Below, in pieces: positions 24,789 to 35,870 of a DNA stretch of 64,000 nt (position 1 is the first letter of the stretch; every line of letters begins with the position of its first letter). The stretch is from positions 1,302,001 to 1,366,000 of the forward strand of contig CAJSYZ010000004.1 of NCBI GenBank assembly GCA_910574455.1, written 5' to 3'. Below the pieces are notes generated by a model, which saw nothing but the letters and a program-made list of their open reading frames with translations, ran no database searches and had not been told where the DNA came from. The translations under genes were made by a program, and so were the position numbers. The stretch is from Trichaptum fuscoviolaceum (taxonomy: Eukaryota; Basidiomycota; Agaricomycetes; Hymenochaetales; Trichaptaceae).

Positions 24789-27700
24789 CTAGTAAGAATA
24801 GTAGTGGAGGAATGCGGAAGAAAGACAGATTAACAAAGTAAAGATACATTGTTCAGAGTCAGTCCTTGCGTGTCGTTGGTACAACGATCGGCGGAAATTT
24901 GGCATATAGGTAAGCATCTCATCAATAGCGAATGCTGGGAGCGCGTAGGTGAAATCGCCGTTGTCAGCACCTGTGCTAACTTGAAGACCCTTGACACAAG
25001 TTTCGGTAATTATTCCGCCCCATTTGCCGTCCAAGGTAGCAATCAGAGAACCAGAATCACCACTTTTTGCGAAACAGTAGTCGTATTTTGAAGGTATATT
25101 CCAGACAAGGCGTGCAGCTCCTTTTTTCAACTTTGCCAGTGGCGGATTCGTCGGGTTGCCGCCGAGTGTCCTATTTATGACTGCGTAGATCGCAGACTCC
25201 ATCGGGTTCGCATATCCAACTGTTACACCAGTGGTAGCACCAGCCTTTAACACCGCAATCTCATGATTGAATTGATCCGACCTTTCGATATACCCTGACT
25301 TGATTTCGAGACGTTCATTCGTAGGGTACGGAACCTTTGCTTTTCCATAGGCCGACCGAATACACTCGATGTTGGTCTCAGGATGCTGCCCGAAGTGAAT
25401 GACATTACACTGAAAGTTCGTTTCGTTGACTTTCTTGTCAAACAGCTGCACGAGGGCAAACTCAGAATTGAAACCGAATTCATGCCCAATCTCGGCACAG
25501 GTCTGCGAGCCTGAATGCGAATAGCCAACATAGCCAATGGTCCCAGCGCGAGTCCCATTAGGTTCGAGTAGGTTGAAATTTTCGTAAACCTTCCGATGGA
25601 TTTCGCGATAGTCCCCCATTGCTTTAGTGGTAGATTTGGAGAGCGCAGAGGCTATTTCGATTTCTTGGGAAATGTTGATTGTCATTCCACCATAAGGAGC
25701 ATACTTAGCGCTTGGGACTGCGATGCTTCCGCTACCATCTGCTTGTAAATCCTTCGAGATCAATTCCAGTTTGTCAAGTCGTTCTTTGCATCTCTGCCTT
25801 TGTCTTCCAAGCTCATTTAACGCTCGACAGAATTCGTTGTCGATAAAGGAACGGTAGGCATCAGGTAGAATATGGACTAGATATAGTTCACGCTTGTCCT
25901 CGACGTCTGATACACGCTGGTCCTCGTCAGCTGGGTTTTCAACGGCGTCCACTAGTTCGTTGATGGTAGTTTCACTAGAGGCGGAAAATATAGCATGTCC
26001 GTTAATCAAACTGAACAGTTTATCCAACCCCTGAAATTTGATGATGGGACCCCATGTACTGAAAGTGTCCTGACCACTAACTCCTATGCTTGTTCCTCGA
26101 AGGGTTGAAGTGTATGCCTCTAGAGACTTAATTATAGATTCAGGAGATCTGGGTTTACTGGGGTCTCCAATCAATAGTTTATCGGGCGGAAGGACGAGAG
26201 CCGTGCTGTCCGGAATTATGGTATCAGGTGCCAGTGGTCGAAAACAAGGTAAGGAAACGTTCTCTGTCGGGTCCTTGGTTTCTTGGCCGAGACTTCCGAA
26301 CCCAGACGCGGGAGCGGCAAGGCCATCGACTACATGTGATTGTCCAGGTGCTGGTACGGGGCCAGGTAGTTGTTCGTGTTCGAGAGGTTTTCCGTCGTCC
26401 AGGGGATTAGGGGTTGGTACCACCCCACTTGCGGAACAGGACTGAGGAATGGCCTCGCGAAATTCTACCTCGAACCGCCCTGATAATGTCCAGCGCTTGC
26501 GAATGGAGCTTCTAATCGCGTCGGCGCATTCACAATAAACATCACCAACAGGCCTCTCGTAGTCGGAGGGCATAAGCACCTCCAACTCGGACGGTATTAC
26601 TCCAATCCACACGACAACAGGATCTGACCTCCCGTCTTCCCCCTTCCCGTCTTTATGATATCCAATCTTGCATATATCTATGCATGTCACGGTATGCCTG
26701 ACGTGAAAGCGATCAAAAGCGTCTTCAAATATAGGTAGCAAAACGGGCCATTGCCCGATCAGAGGGCAGTTGTTGTCAAGGACGTTTATGTGCTTCATCG
26801 CTTTCTCGCGCTTATGCGGTCCCGGAATGTTCCCCTGGCGTCCCACAAAAAATCCACTACGCCCGACAGGAACAGCGTTGGTCGGACATCCCCAGTAATA
26901 ATTGAGATGATCCTTCAGATCCCAAATCCTCCGAGTCTTCACAGGTTTTTTCGCTTCCAATGATATGATATTAGAACTGTCTGTGAGAAGGGTCGTATCC
27001 GGGATTGTCTTCTGTGTCACTGCCAGTGGCGGCGGTAGAGGTACCGGCCATACACCATGTACTGGGGGTCCATTGAACGTCTAATGGAGGCAGAAGGGGA
27101 AACGGTAACAAATCAGCATGGCTGGGGAAAAAGCAAATGACATAGCACGACATACATCTACGATGTCACCAATCTTCGACAATTGCGTTTCGCGAACTGG
27201 CGCGGCCACCGCAGTATCGGTAGCCTGAGAGTCTTCCTTGCTTGTAGCGATACCGGAACTCAGGCTGAGTTGTTTCACTCCCGAGGACGTCTCTTGTGTC
27301 ACTCGTGGCGGCAACTTCTGCTTACTGTCTACTGGAGGCGCATTGGACGTCTTTAGATGAGACGATGAGAATTCATTATGCATGATAACAAACAAAAGTA
27401 GCACGACATACGTTTACGCTGTCATCAATCTTTGACAATTGCGTTTCGCGAACTGGCGAGGTAACCGCAGCATCGGCAGAATCCTGCTTGCCAGTGAGAT
27501 AGAGATGGGGGAAAGAGACAAATCAGCGTGGAACAGGGAGAATGAGAACAGGACACTACTCGGTTGTTAACTTTTTTGCCATCGTAAACAAACGTTATCT
27601 TGGTGATGCAATGTTGAGGCAGATGGAGAGGGGTCAACTCAACATGACAGATAAGAATAAATTAGTGAATCGTACTTTGACCTTTGCCTTGTTGTTAGGA

Positions 27701-28037
27701 TCGTAATGTAACCGTAACAATTGTTCCGTAGTAGCGGCTCTCCGTTGAGCAGGAATGTTGGACAGCTTCAAGTTGAGAAGAGAGAAAGATAGAATATCAG
27801 TAAAACCTAATAAGAACTTGAAGCCACCGGCACTACACAAAAATTGCATAAGCCTGAGACAACAAGACATACATCAAATATTATGCGAGTGTCACTGCGC
27901 TCTAGTGCAACAATGACCTTCCAGAATAAAGATAATAGTGTCGGGGTGAAGTGGGGGAATAACAAGTCAATACCAGTACAGCGATACAAGAAAGAAGGAC
28001 ATACTTTAAAATTCAGACTGAAGTCGGACTTCGACAT
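24789..28037 (-). CDS. Trypsin-like domain protein, array copy 1
   Basis: Inferred exons: 28037-28005 (MSKSDFSLNFK), 27917-27873, 27765-27676, 27598-27560, 27483-27412, 27350-27156 and 27080-24789. All introns are phase 0, about 921 residues. The last exon holds a shared N-terminal domain (CPLIGQWPVLLPIFEDAFDRF, VVVWIGVIPSELEVLMPSD), a Pro-rich linker and a trypsin-like domain. The domain has candidate His in INGHAI, conserved KAGATTGVTVG and the nucleophile motif KSGDSGSLIATLDGKWGG. The Asp position reads SEFALVQL, that is Glu. The apparent start VTQKT is a GTG inside an exon, not a real start. A 2-bp TA insertion near 24905 switches the C-terminus to another frame, adding a hydrophobic tail. 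Target and role are unknown. Confidence 0.72.
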
Positions 28038-28429
28038 TCTTATCCACTGATAGGAAACCTGAGAGTGGAGAGGCAAGATTTGAAGACAGGACACCGTTCT
28101 TATACTACTAGTAGTAGTATAGTACTGTGATGATCATGATGATGTGGCGTGACGACTCCGACTCGGAGTCCATATCGGACCGTAGTACTAGGCAAACTTG
28201 AACTTGAAATAGAGCAGTGAGGCTAACTTGAACCTAGTAGTACTAGTAGTAAGAATATCACTATACTAGAGTCGTTCAGGCTCAATGCTCAAGTTCGCAA
28301 CAGATATTCCATTAGTACTAGCGTACAACAACACACAACAAAAGCAGAAAAGCATGAAACTAGTAAGAATAGTAGTGGAGGAATGCGGAAGAAAGACAGA
28401 TTAACAAAGTAAAGATACATTGTTCAGAG

Positions 28430-31400
28430 TCAGTCCTTGCGTGTCGTTGGTACAACGATCCGCGGAAAATTGGCAAAGGTAAGGATGTCATCAATAGCGA
28501 ATGCTGGGAGCGCATAGGTGAAATCGCCGAGATCAGCCCTCGTCCAACGTCGAAGACCCTTGACACAAGTTTCGGTAATTATTCCGCCCCATTTGCCATC
28601 CAAGGTAGCAATCAGAGAACCAGAATCACCACTTTTTGCGAAACTGTAGTAGTATTTTGAAGGTATATTCCAGACAAACCGTACATCCCTTTGTTTCAAC
28701 GTTGGCAGTGGCGTCGGGCTGCCGCCGAGTGTCCTACTAATGACTGCGTAGATCGCAGACTCTATCGGGTTCGCTTCTCCAACTGTTACACCGGTGGCAG
28801 CACCAGCCTTTATCACCGCAATCTCTTGATTGAATTGAACCGACCTTTCGATATACCCTGACTTGATCTCGAGACGTTCATTCGTAGGGTACGGAACCTT
28901 TGCTTTTCCATAGGCCGACCGAATATACTCGATGTCGGTCTCAGGATGCTGCCCGAAGTGAATGACATTACACTGAAAGTTCGTTTCGTTGACTTTCTTG
29001 TGGAGCAGCTTCACGAGGGCAAACTCAGAATAGAAACCGAATTCATGCCCAATCTCGGCACAGGTAACCCCCGTCTGGATGCGAATAGACAACATAGCCA
29101 ATGGTCCCAGCGCGAGTCCCATTAGTAGGTTCGGTGAGGACGTAATTTTCAATCTTCTTATGGATTCGGTTACAGCCCTCTAATGCATTACTGATAGATT
29201 CGGAGAGCTGAAGGACCTTTCTCCTTTCTTCGGAAATATTGATTGTCATTCCACCATAAGGAGAATAATTAGGGATATTTGGGACTGCGATGCGTTCGCT
29301 ATCATCTGCTATTAAATTCTTCGAGATCAACGCCAGAGCCTGATAGCATGCTTTGAGTTCGCTATACTCTTTTGAAAACGTATTCCACGCTTTCTCCAAT
29401 GCTTCTCGGATACTAATGACGCGGGCATCAGGTAGAATATGGACTAGATACTGCTTGTCCTCGATGATTGGTACCACGGGTTCTGGTGTCTCGACCTCGT
29501 CAACTGACATCCGATTCTCATCATCTGCTGAACCCTGGTCCTCCGAGTTGTCATTTCGGCGGGTTCCAAAGGCGTCGACACGTTCATCAATTATAATCCA
29601 ATTAGAGTCGGAAACGACAGCATGACGACTGATCAAACTGAACAGTTCGTTGCTCCCTTGAAGTTTGATGATGGGACCCCATGTACTGAAAGTGTCCTGA
29701 CCACTAACTCCTATGCTTGTTCCTCGAAGGGTTGAAGTGTATGCCTCTAGAGAATTAATTATAGATTCAGGAGATCTGGGTTTACTGGGGTCTCCAATCA
29801 ATATTTTATTGGGCGGAAGGACGAGAGCCGGGCTGAACGGAATTTTGGATTCAGATGCCAGTGGTCGAAAACGAGGTAAGGGAACATTCTCTGTCGGGTC
29901 CTCCGTTTCTTGGCCGAGACTTCCGAACCCAGACGCGGGAGCGGCAAGGCCATCGACTACATGTGATTGTCCAGGTGCTGGTACGGGGCCAGGTAGTTGT
30001 TCGTGTTCGAGAGGTTTTCCGTCGTCCAGGGGATTAGGGGTTGGTACCACCCCACTTGCGGAACAGGACTGAGGAATGGCCTCGCGAAATTCTACCTCGA
30101 ACCGCCCTGATAATGTCCAGCGCTTGCGAATGGAGCTTCTAATCGCGTCGGCGCATTCACAATAAACATCACCAACAGGCCTCTCGTAGTCGGAGGGCAT
30201 AAGCACCTCCAACTCGGACGGTATTACTCCAATCCACACGACAACAGGATCTGACCTCCCGTCTTCCCCCTTCCCGTCTTTATGATATCCAATCTTGCAT
30301 ATATCTATGCATGTCACGGTATGCCTGACGTGAAAGCGATCAAAAGCGTCTTCAAATATAGGTAGCAAAACGGGCCATTGCCCGATCAGAGGGCAGTTGT
30401 TGTCAAGGACGTTTATGTGCTTCATCGCTTTCTCGCGCTTATGCGGTCCCGGAATGTTCCCCTGGCGTCCCACAAAAAATCCACTACGCCCGACAGGAAC
30501 AGCGTTGGTCGGACATCCCCAGTAATAATTGAGATGATCCTTCAGATCCCAAATCCTCCGAGTCTTCACAGGTTTTTTCGCTTCCAATGATATGATATTA
30601 GAACTGTCTGTGAGAAGGGTCGTATCCGGGATTGTCTTCTGTGTCACTGCCAGTGGCGGCGGTAGAGGTACCGGCCATACACCATGTACTGGGGGTCCAT
30701 TGAACGTCTAATGGAGGCAGAAGGGGAAACGGTAACAAATCAGCATGGCTGGGGAAAAAGCAAATGACATAGCACGACATACGTTTACGCTGTCATCAAT
30801 CTTTGACAATTGCGTTTCGCGAAATGTAGAGTCTTCCTTGTTTGTTGCGAAAGCGTCTTCCTTGCTTGTAGCGATACCGGAACTCAGGCTGAGTTGTTTC
30901 ACTCCCGAGGACGTCTCTTGTGTCACTCGTGGCGGCAACTTCTGCTTACTGTCTACTGGAGGCGCATTGGACGTCTTTAGATGAGACGATGAGAATTCAT
31001 TATGCATGATAACAAACAAAAGTAGCATGACATACGTTTACGCTGTCATCAATCTTTGACAATTGCGTTTCGCGAAATGTAGAGTCTTCCTTGTTTGTTG
31101 CGAAAGCGTCTTCCTTGCTTGTAGCGATACCGGAACTCAGGCTGAGTTGTTTCACTCCCGAGGACGTCTCTTGTGTAACTCGTGGCGGCAACTTCTGCTT
31201 ACTGTCTACTGGAGGCGCATTGGACGTCTTCAGATGAGACGATGAGAATTCATTATGCATGATAACAAACAAAAGTAGCACGACATACGTTTACGCTGTC
31301 ATCAATCTTCGGCAATTGCGTTTCGCGAGGAGTAGAGTCTTCATCGCTTGTTGCAATACCGGAACGATGGTGTTTCTTATCTTTCTGTGTCACCCGCCGT

Positions 31401-31758
31401 CGCCGCGGAGGCTTCAACTGCTTGCTGTCTACTGGAGGCGCATTGGACGTCTACAGTCGAGACAATGAGAAATTAGCAGGGCAGTAAATAACTTGAAAGT
31501 AAGATATCAAGACACACGTTAGCTAGAGTCGTGTTTGGCGCGAAGATGGCTTGTATGGTTCTTAGAAAACCTCGCAATTTCGTGCGGACTTTGGGGGGGT
31601 TCCTCTTCGAGTCCGAGTCGGAATGAAGACAACAGATTAATATTCGAATGACTTGAAGATACTAGTAGTACTAGTAGTAGTAGCACTTCACTCACTTCAA
31701 GTTTACGATGATTACTGGCGAACTCGGAACGGACTCGCTCTCTCCTCCGTGGCCACAT
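28430..31758 (-). pseudogene. Trypsin-like domain protein, array copy 2 (frameshift)
   Basis: The first exon is probably 31758-31696 (MWPRRRERVRSEFASNHRKLE). It is followed by one or more unclear exons (31518 upward), three repeated exons (31450-31289, 31227-31036, 30974-30783) and the main exon from 30707. The protease part is more diverged than in the other copies (EFALVKLL, SRHAVV, KSGDSGSLI) and ends IVVPTTRKD. At 29066-29080 a +1 base in a CCCCC run breaks the frame between GYVVYSHPDGG and TCAEIGHEFGF. With one such difference in a homopolymer, a sequencing error is possible, so the gene may be intact. Confidence 0.65.
30783..31450 (-). repeat. Tandem phase-0 exon repeat in copy 2
   Basis: Three consecutive exons of 192, 192 and 162 nt begin T-S-N-A-P-P-V-D-S-K-Q and end E-T-Q-L-x-K-I-D-D-S-V-N. 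The first two are nearly identical in DNA, including flanking intron. The first codons of the main exon (TFNGPPVHG...) are a diverged fourth unit. All are bounded between codons, so any number keeps the frame. Confidence 0.85.
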
Positions 31759-32177
31759 TACGAATGCCTGCGAGACAAGATTATGAGGACAGGAGTGAAT
31801 ACGACAGGTCAACTTGAATACGGGAAGGATGGAAACTCAAAAGGAAAGGGCATACCATCGATTACGAGACAAGACCATTTCTTTTACTTTATATACTACT
31901 AGTCACGGTACTTGAAGTTCCTCCGAGTCTGAGTCAGCCTGCACCGTGACACGCGGCGGTGCGGCACTCAGGCTGCCAACTGGCAGTTGAAACTACTACT
32001 AAGAATAATACTTCAAGAGTCGTTCAGGCTCAATACTCAAGTTCGCAACAGGTATTCCATTAGTACTAGCGTACAACAACACACAACAAAAGCAGAAAAG
32101 CATGAAACTAGTAAGAATAGTAGTGGAGGAATGCGGAAGAAAGACAGATTAACAAAGTAAAGATACATTGTTCAGAG

Positions 32178-35100
32178 TCAGTCCTTGCGTGTCGTTGGTA
32201 CAACGATCGGCGGAAATTTGGCATAGGTAAGCATCTCATCAATAGCGAATGCTGGGAGCGCGTAGGTGAAATCGCCGTTGTCAGCACCTGTGCTAACTTG
32301 AAGACCCTTGACACAAGTTTCGGTAATTATTCCGCCCCATTTGCCGTCCAAGGTAGCAATCAGAGAACCAGAATCACCACTTTTTGCGAAACAGTAGTCG
32401 TATTTTGAAGGTATATTCCAGACAAGGCGTGCAGCTCCTTTTTTCAACTTTGCCAGTGGCGGATTCGTCGGGTTGCCGCCGAGTGTCCTATTTATGACTG
32501 CGTAGATCGCAGACTCCATCGGGTTCGCATATCCAACTGTTACACCAGTGGTAGCACCAGCCTTTAACACCGCAATCTCATGATTGAATTGATCCGACCT
32601 TTCGATATACCCTGACTTGATTTCGAGACGTCCATTCGTAGGGTACGGAACCTTTGCTTTTCTATAGGCCGACCGAATACGCACGACATTGGTCTCAGGA
32701 TGCTGCCCGAAGTGAATGACGTTACACTGAAAGTTCGTTTCGTTGACTTTCTTGTCGAACAGCTGCACGAGGGCAAACTCAGAATTGAAACCGAATTCAT
32801 GCCCAATCTCGGCACAGGTCTGCAAGCCTGAATGCGAATAGCCAACATAGCCAATGGTCCCAGCGCGAGTCCCATTAGGTTCGAGTAGGTTGAAATTTTC
32901 GTAAACCTTCCGATGGATTTCGTGATAGTCCCCCATTGCTTTAGTGGTAGATTTGGAGAGCGCAGAGGCTATTTCGATTTCTTGGGAAATGTTGATTGTC
33001 ATTCCACCATAAGGAGCATACTTAGCGCTTGGGACTGCGATGCTTCCGCTACCATCTGCTTGTAAATCCTTCGAGATAATTCCAGTTTGTCAAGTCGTTC
33101 TTTGCATCTCTGCCTTTGTCTTCCAAGCTCATTTAACGCTCGACAGAATTCGTTGTCGATAAAGGAACGGTAGGCATCAGGTAGAATATGGACTAGATAT
33201 AGTTCACGCTTGTCCTCGACGTCTGATACACGCTGGTCCTCGTCAGCTGGGTTTTCAACGGCGTCCACTAGTTCGTTGATGGTAGTTTCACTAGAGGCGG
33301 AAAATATAGCATGTCCGTTAATCAAACTGAACAGTTTATCCAACCCCTGAAATTTGATGATGGGACCCCATGTACTGAAAGTGTCCTGACCACTAACTCC
33401 TATGCTTGTTCCTCGAAGGGTTGAAGTGTATGCCTCTAGAGACTTAATTATAGATTCAGGAGATCTGGGTTCACTGAAGTCTCCGGCCAAAATTTTATCC
33501 AGGCGGAAGGTCAAGAGCCGTGCTGTCCGGAATTATGGTATCAGGTGCCAGTGGTCGAAAACAAGGTAAGGAAACGTTCTCTGTCGGGTCCTTGGTTTCT
33601 TGGCCGAGACTTCCGAACCCAGACGCGGGAGCGGCAAGGCCATCGACTACATGTGATTGTCCAGGTGCTGGTACGGGGCCAGGTAGTTGTTCGTGTTCGA
33701 GAGGTTTTCCGTCGTCCAGGGGATTAGGGGTTGGTACCACTCCACTTGCGGGACAGGACTGAGGAATGGCCTCGCGAAATTCTACCTCGAACCGCCCTGA
33801 TAATGTCCAGCGCTTGCGAATGGAGCTTCTAATCGCGTCGGCGCATTCACAATAAACATCACCAACAGGCCTCTCGTAGTCGGAGGGCATAAGCACCTCC
33901 AACTCGGACGGTATTACTCCAATCCACACGACAACAGGATCTGACCTCCCGTCTTCCCCCTTCCCGTCTTTATGATATCCAATCTTGCATATATCTATGC
34001 ATGTCACGGTATGCCTGACGTGAAAGCGATCAAAAGCGTCTTCAAATATAGGTAGCAAAACGGGCCATTGCCTGATCAGAGGGCAGTTGTTGTCAAGGAC
34101 GTTTATGTGCTTCATCGCTTTCTCGCGCTTATGCGGTCCCGGAATGTTCCCCTGGCGTCCCACAAAAAATCCACTACGCCCGACAGGAACAGCGTTGGTC
34201 GGACATCCCCAGTAATAATTGAGATGATCCTTCAGATCCCAAATCCTCCGAGTCTTCACAGGTTTTTTCGCTTCCAATGATATGATATTAGAACTGTCTG
34301 TGAGAAGGGTCGTATCCGGGATTGTCTTCTGTGTCACTGCCAGTGGCGGCGGTAGAGGTACCGGCCATACACCATGTACTGGGGGTCCATTGAACGTCTA
34401 ATGGAGGCAGAAGGGGAAACGGTAACAAATCAGCATGGCTGGGGAAAAAGCAAATGACATAGCACGACATACATCTACGATGTCACCAATCTTCGACAAT
34501 TGCGTTTCGCGAACTGGCGCGGCCACCGCAGTATCGGTAGCCTGAGAGTCTTCCTTGCTTGTAGCGATACCGGAACTCAGGCTGAGTTGTTTCACTCCCG
34601 AGGACGTCTCTTGTGTCACTCGTGGCGGCAACTTCTGCTTACTGTCTACTGGAGGCGCATTGGACGTCTTTAGATGAGACGATGAGAATTCATTATGCAT
34701 GATAACAAACAAAAGTAGCATGACATACGTTTACGCTGTCATCAATCTTTGACAATTGCGTTTCGCGAAATGTAGAGTCTTCCTTGTTTGTTGCGAAAGC
34801 GTCTTCCTTGCTTGTAGCGATACCGGAACTCAGGCTGAGTTGTTTCACTCCCGAGGACGTCTCTTGTGTAACTCGTGGCGGCAACTTCTGCTTACTGTCT
34901 ACTGGAGGCGCATTGGACGTCTTCAGATGAGACGATGAGAATTCATTATGCATGATAACAAACAAAAGTAGCACGACATACGTTTACGCTGTCATCAATC
35001 TTCGGCAATTGCGTTTCGCGAGGAGTAGAGTCTTCATCGCTTGTTGCAATACCGGAACGATGGTGTTTCTTATCTTTCTGTGTCACCCGCCGTCGCCGCG

Positions 35101-35451
35101 GAGGCTTCAACTGCTTGCTGTCTACTGGAGGCGCATTGGACGTCTACAGTCGAGACAATGAGAAATTAGCAGGGCAGTAAATAACTTGAAAGTAAGATAT
35201 CAAGACACACGTTAGCTAGAGTCGTGTTTGGCGCGAAGATGGCTTGTATGGTTCTTAGAAAACCTCGCAATTTCGTGCGGACTTTGGGGGGGTTCCTCTT
35301 CGAGTCCGAGTCGGAATGAAGACAACAGATTAATATTCGAATGACTTGAAGATACTAGTAGTACTAGTAGTAGTAGCACTTCACTCACTTCAAGTTTACG
35401 ATGATTACTGGCGAACTCGGAACGGACTCGCTCTCTCCTCCGTGGCCACAT
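32178..35451 (-). pseudogene. Trypsin-like domain protein, array copy 3 (two frameshifts)
   Basis: The first exon is likely 35451-35389. Repeated exons are 35143-34982, 34920-34729 and 34667-34473, then the main exon from about 34387 down to 32178. Compared with copy 1 it lacks one base at about 33078 (GATAATTCC for GATCAATTCC), and compared with copy 4 it has an extra C at about 33500. Each breaks the frame. The protease domain is otherwise as in copy 1 (SEFALVQL, KSGDSGSLI) and ends IVVPTTRKD. Both changes are single-base, in a near-identical duplicate, where assembly polishing often fails. It could be functional in reality. Confidence 0.65.
34473..35143 (-). repeat. Tandem phase-0 exon repeat in copy 3
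   Basis: Three exons of 162, 192 and 195 nt match those of copy 2, except that the last carries the QATDTAVAAP variant end also found in copies 1 and 4. This shows that exon units move between copies. Confidence 0.85.
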
Positions 35452-35870
35452 TACGAATGCCTGCGAGACAAGATTATGAGGACAGGAGTGAATACGACAG
35501 GTCAACTTGAATACGGGAAGGATGGAAACTCAAAAGGAAAGGGCATACCATCGATTACGAGACAAGACCATTTCTTTTACTTTATATACTACTAGTCACG
35601 GTACTTGAAGTTCCTCCGAGTCTGAGTCAGCCTGCACCGTGACACGCGGCGGTGCGGCACTCAGGCTGCCAACTGGCATTGAAACTACTACTAAGAATAA
35701 TACTTCAAGAGTCGTTCAGGCTCAATACTCAAGTTCGCAACAGGTATTCCATTAGTACTAGCGTACAACAACACACAACAAAAAGCAGAAAAGCATGAAA
35801 CTAGTAAGAATAGTAGTGGAGGAATGCGGAAGAAAGACAGATTAACAAAGTAAAGATACATTGTTCAGAG

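Noticed and set aside
27020..27020. Start of array protein at VTQKT (GTG)
   Set aside because: It lies inside an exon that continues upstream to a phase-0 acceptor at 27080; fungal nuclear genes rarely start at GTG.
30783..31450. CRISPR-like regular repeats
   Set aside because: Units are about 250 bp, code in phase with splice sites, and lie in fungal nuclear DNA; there is no spacer structure.
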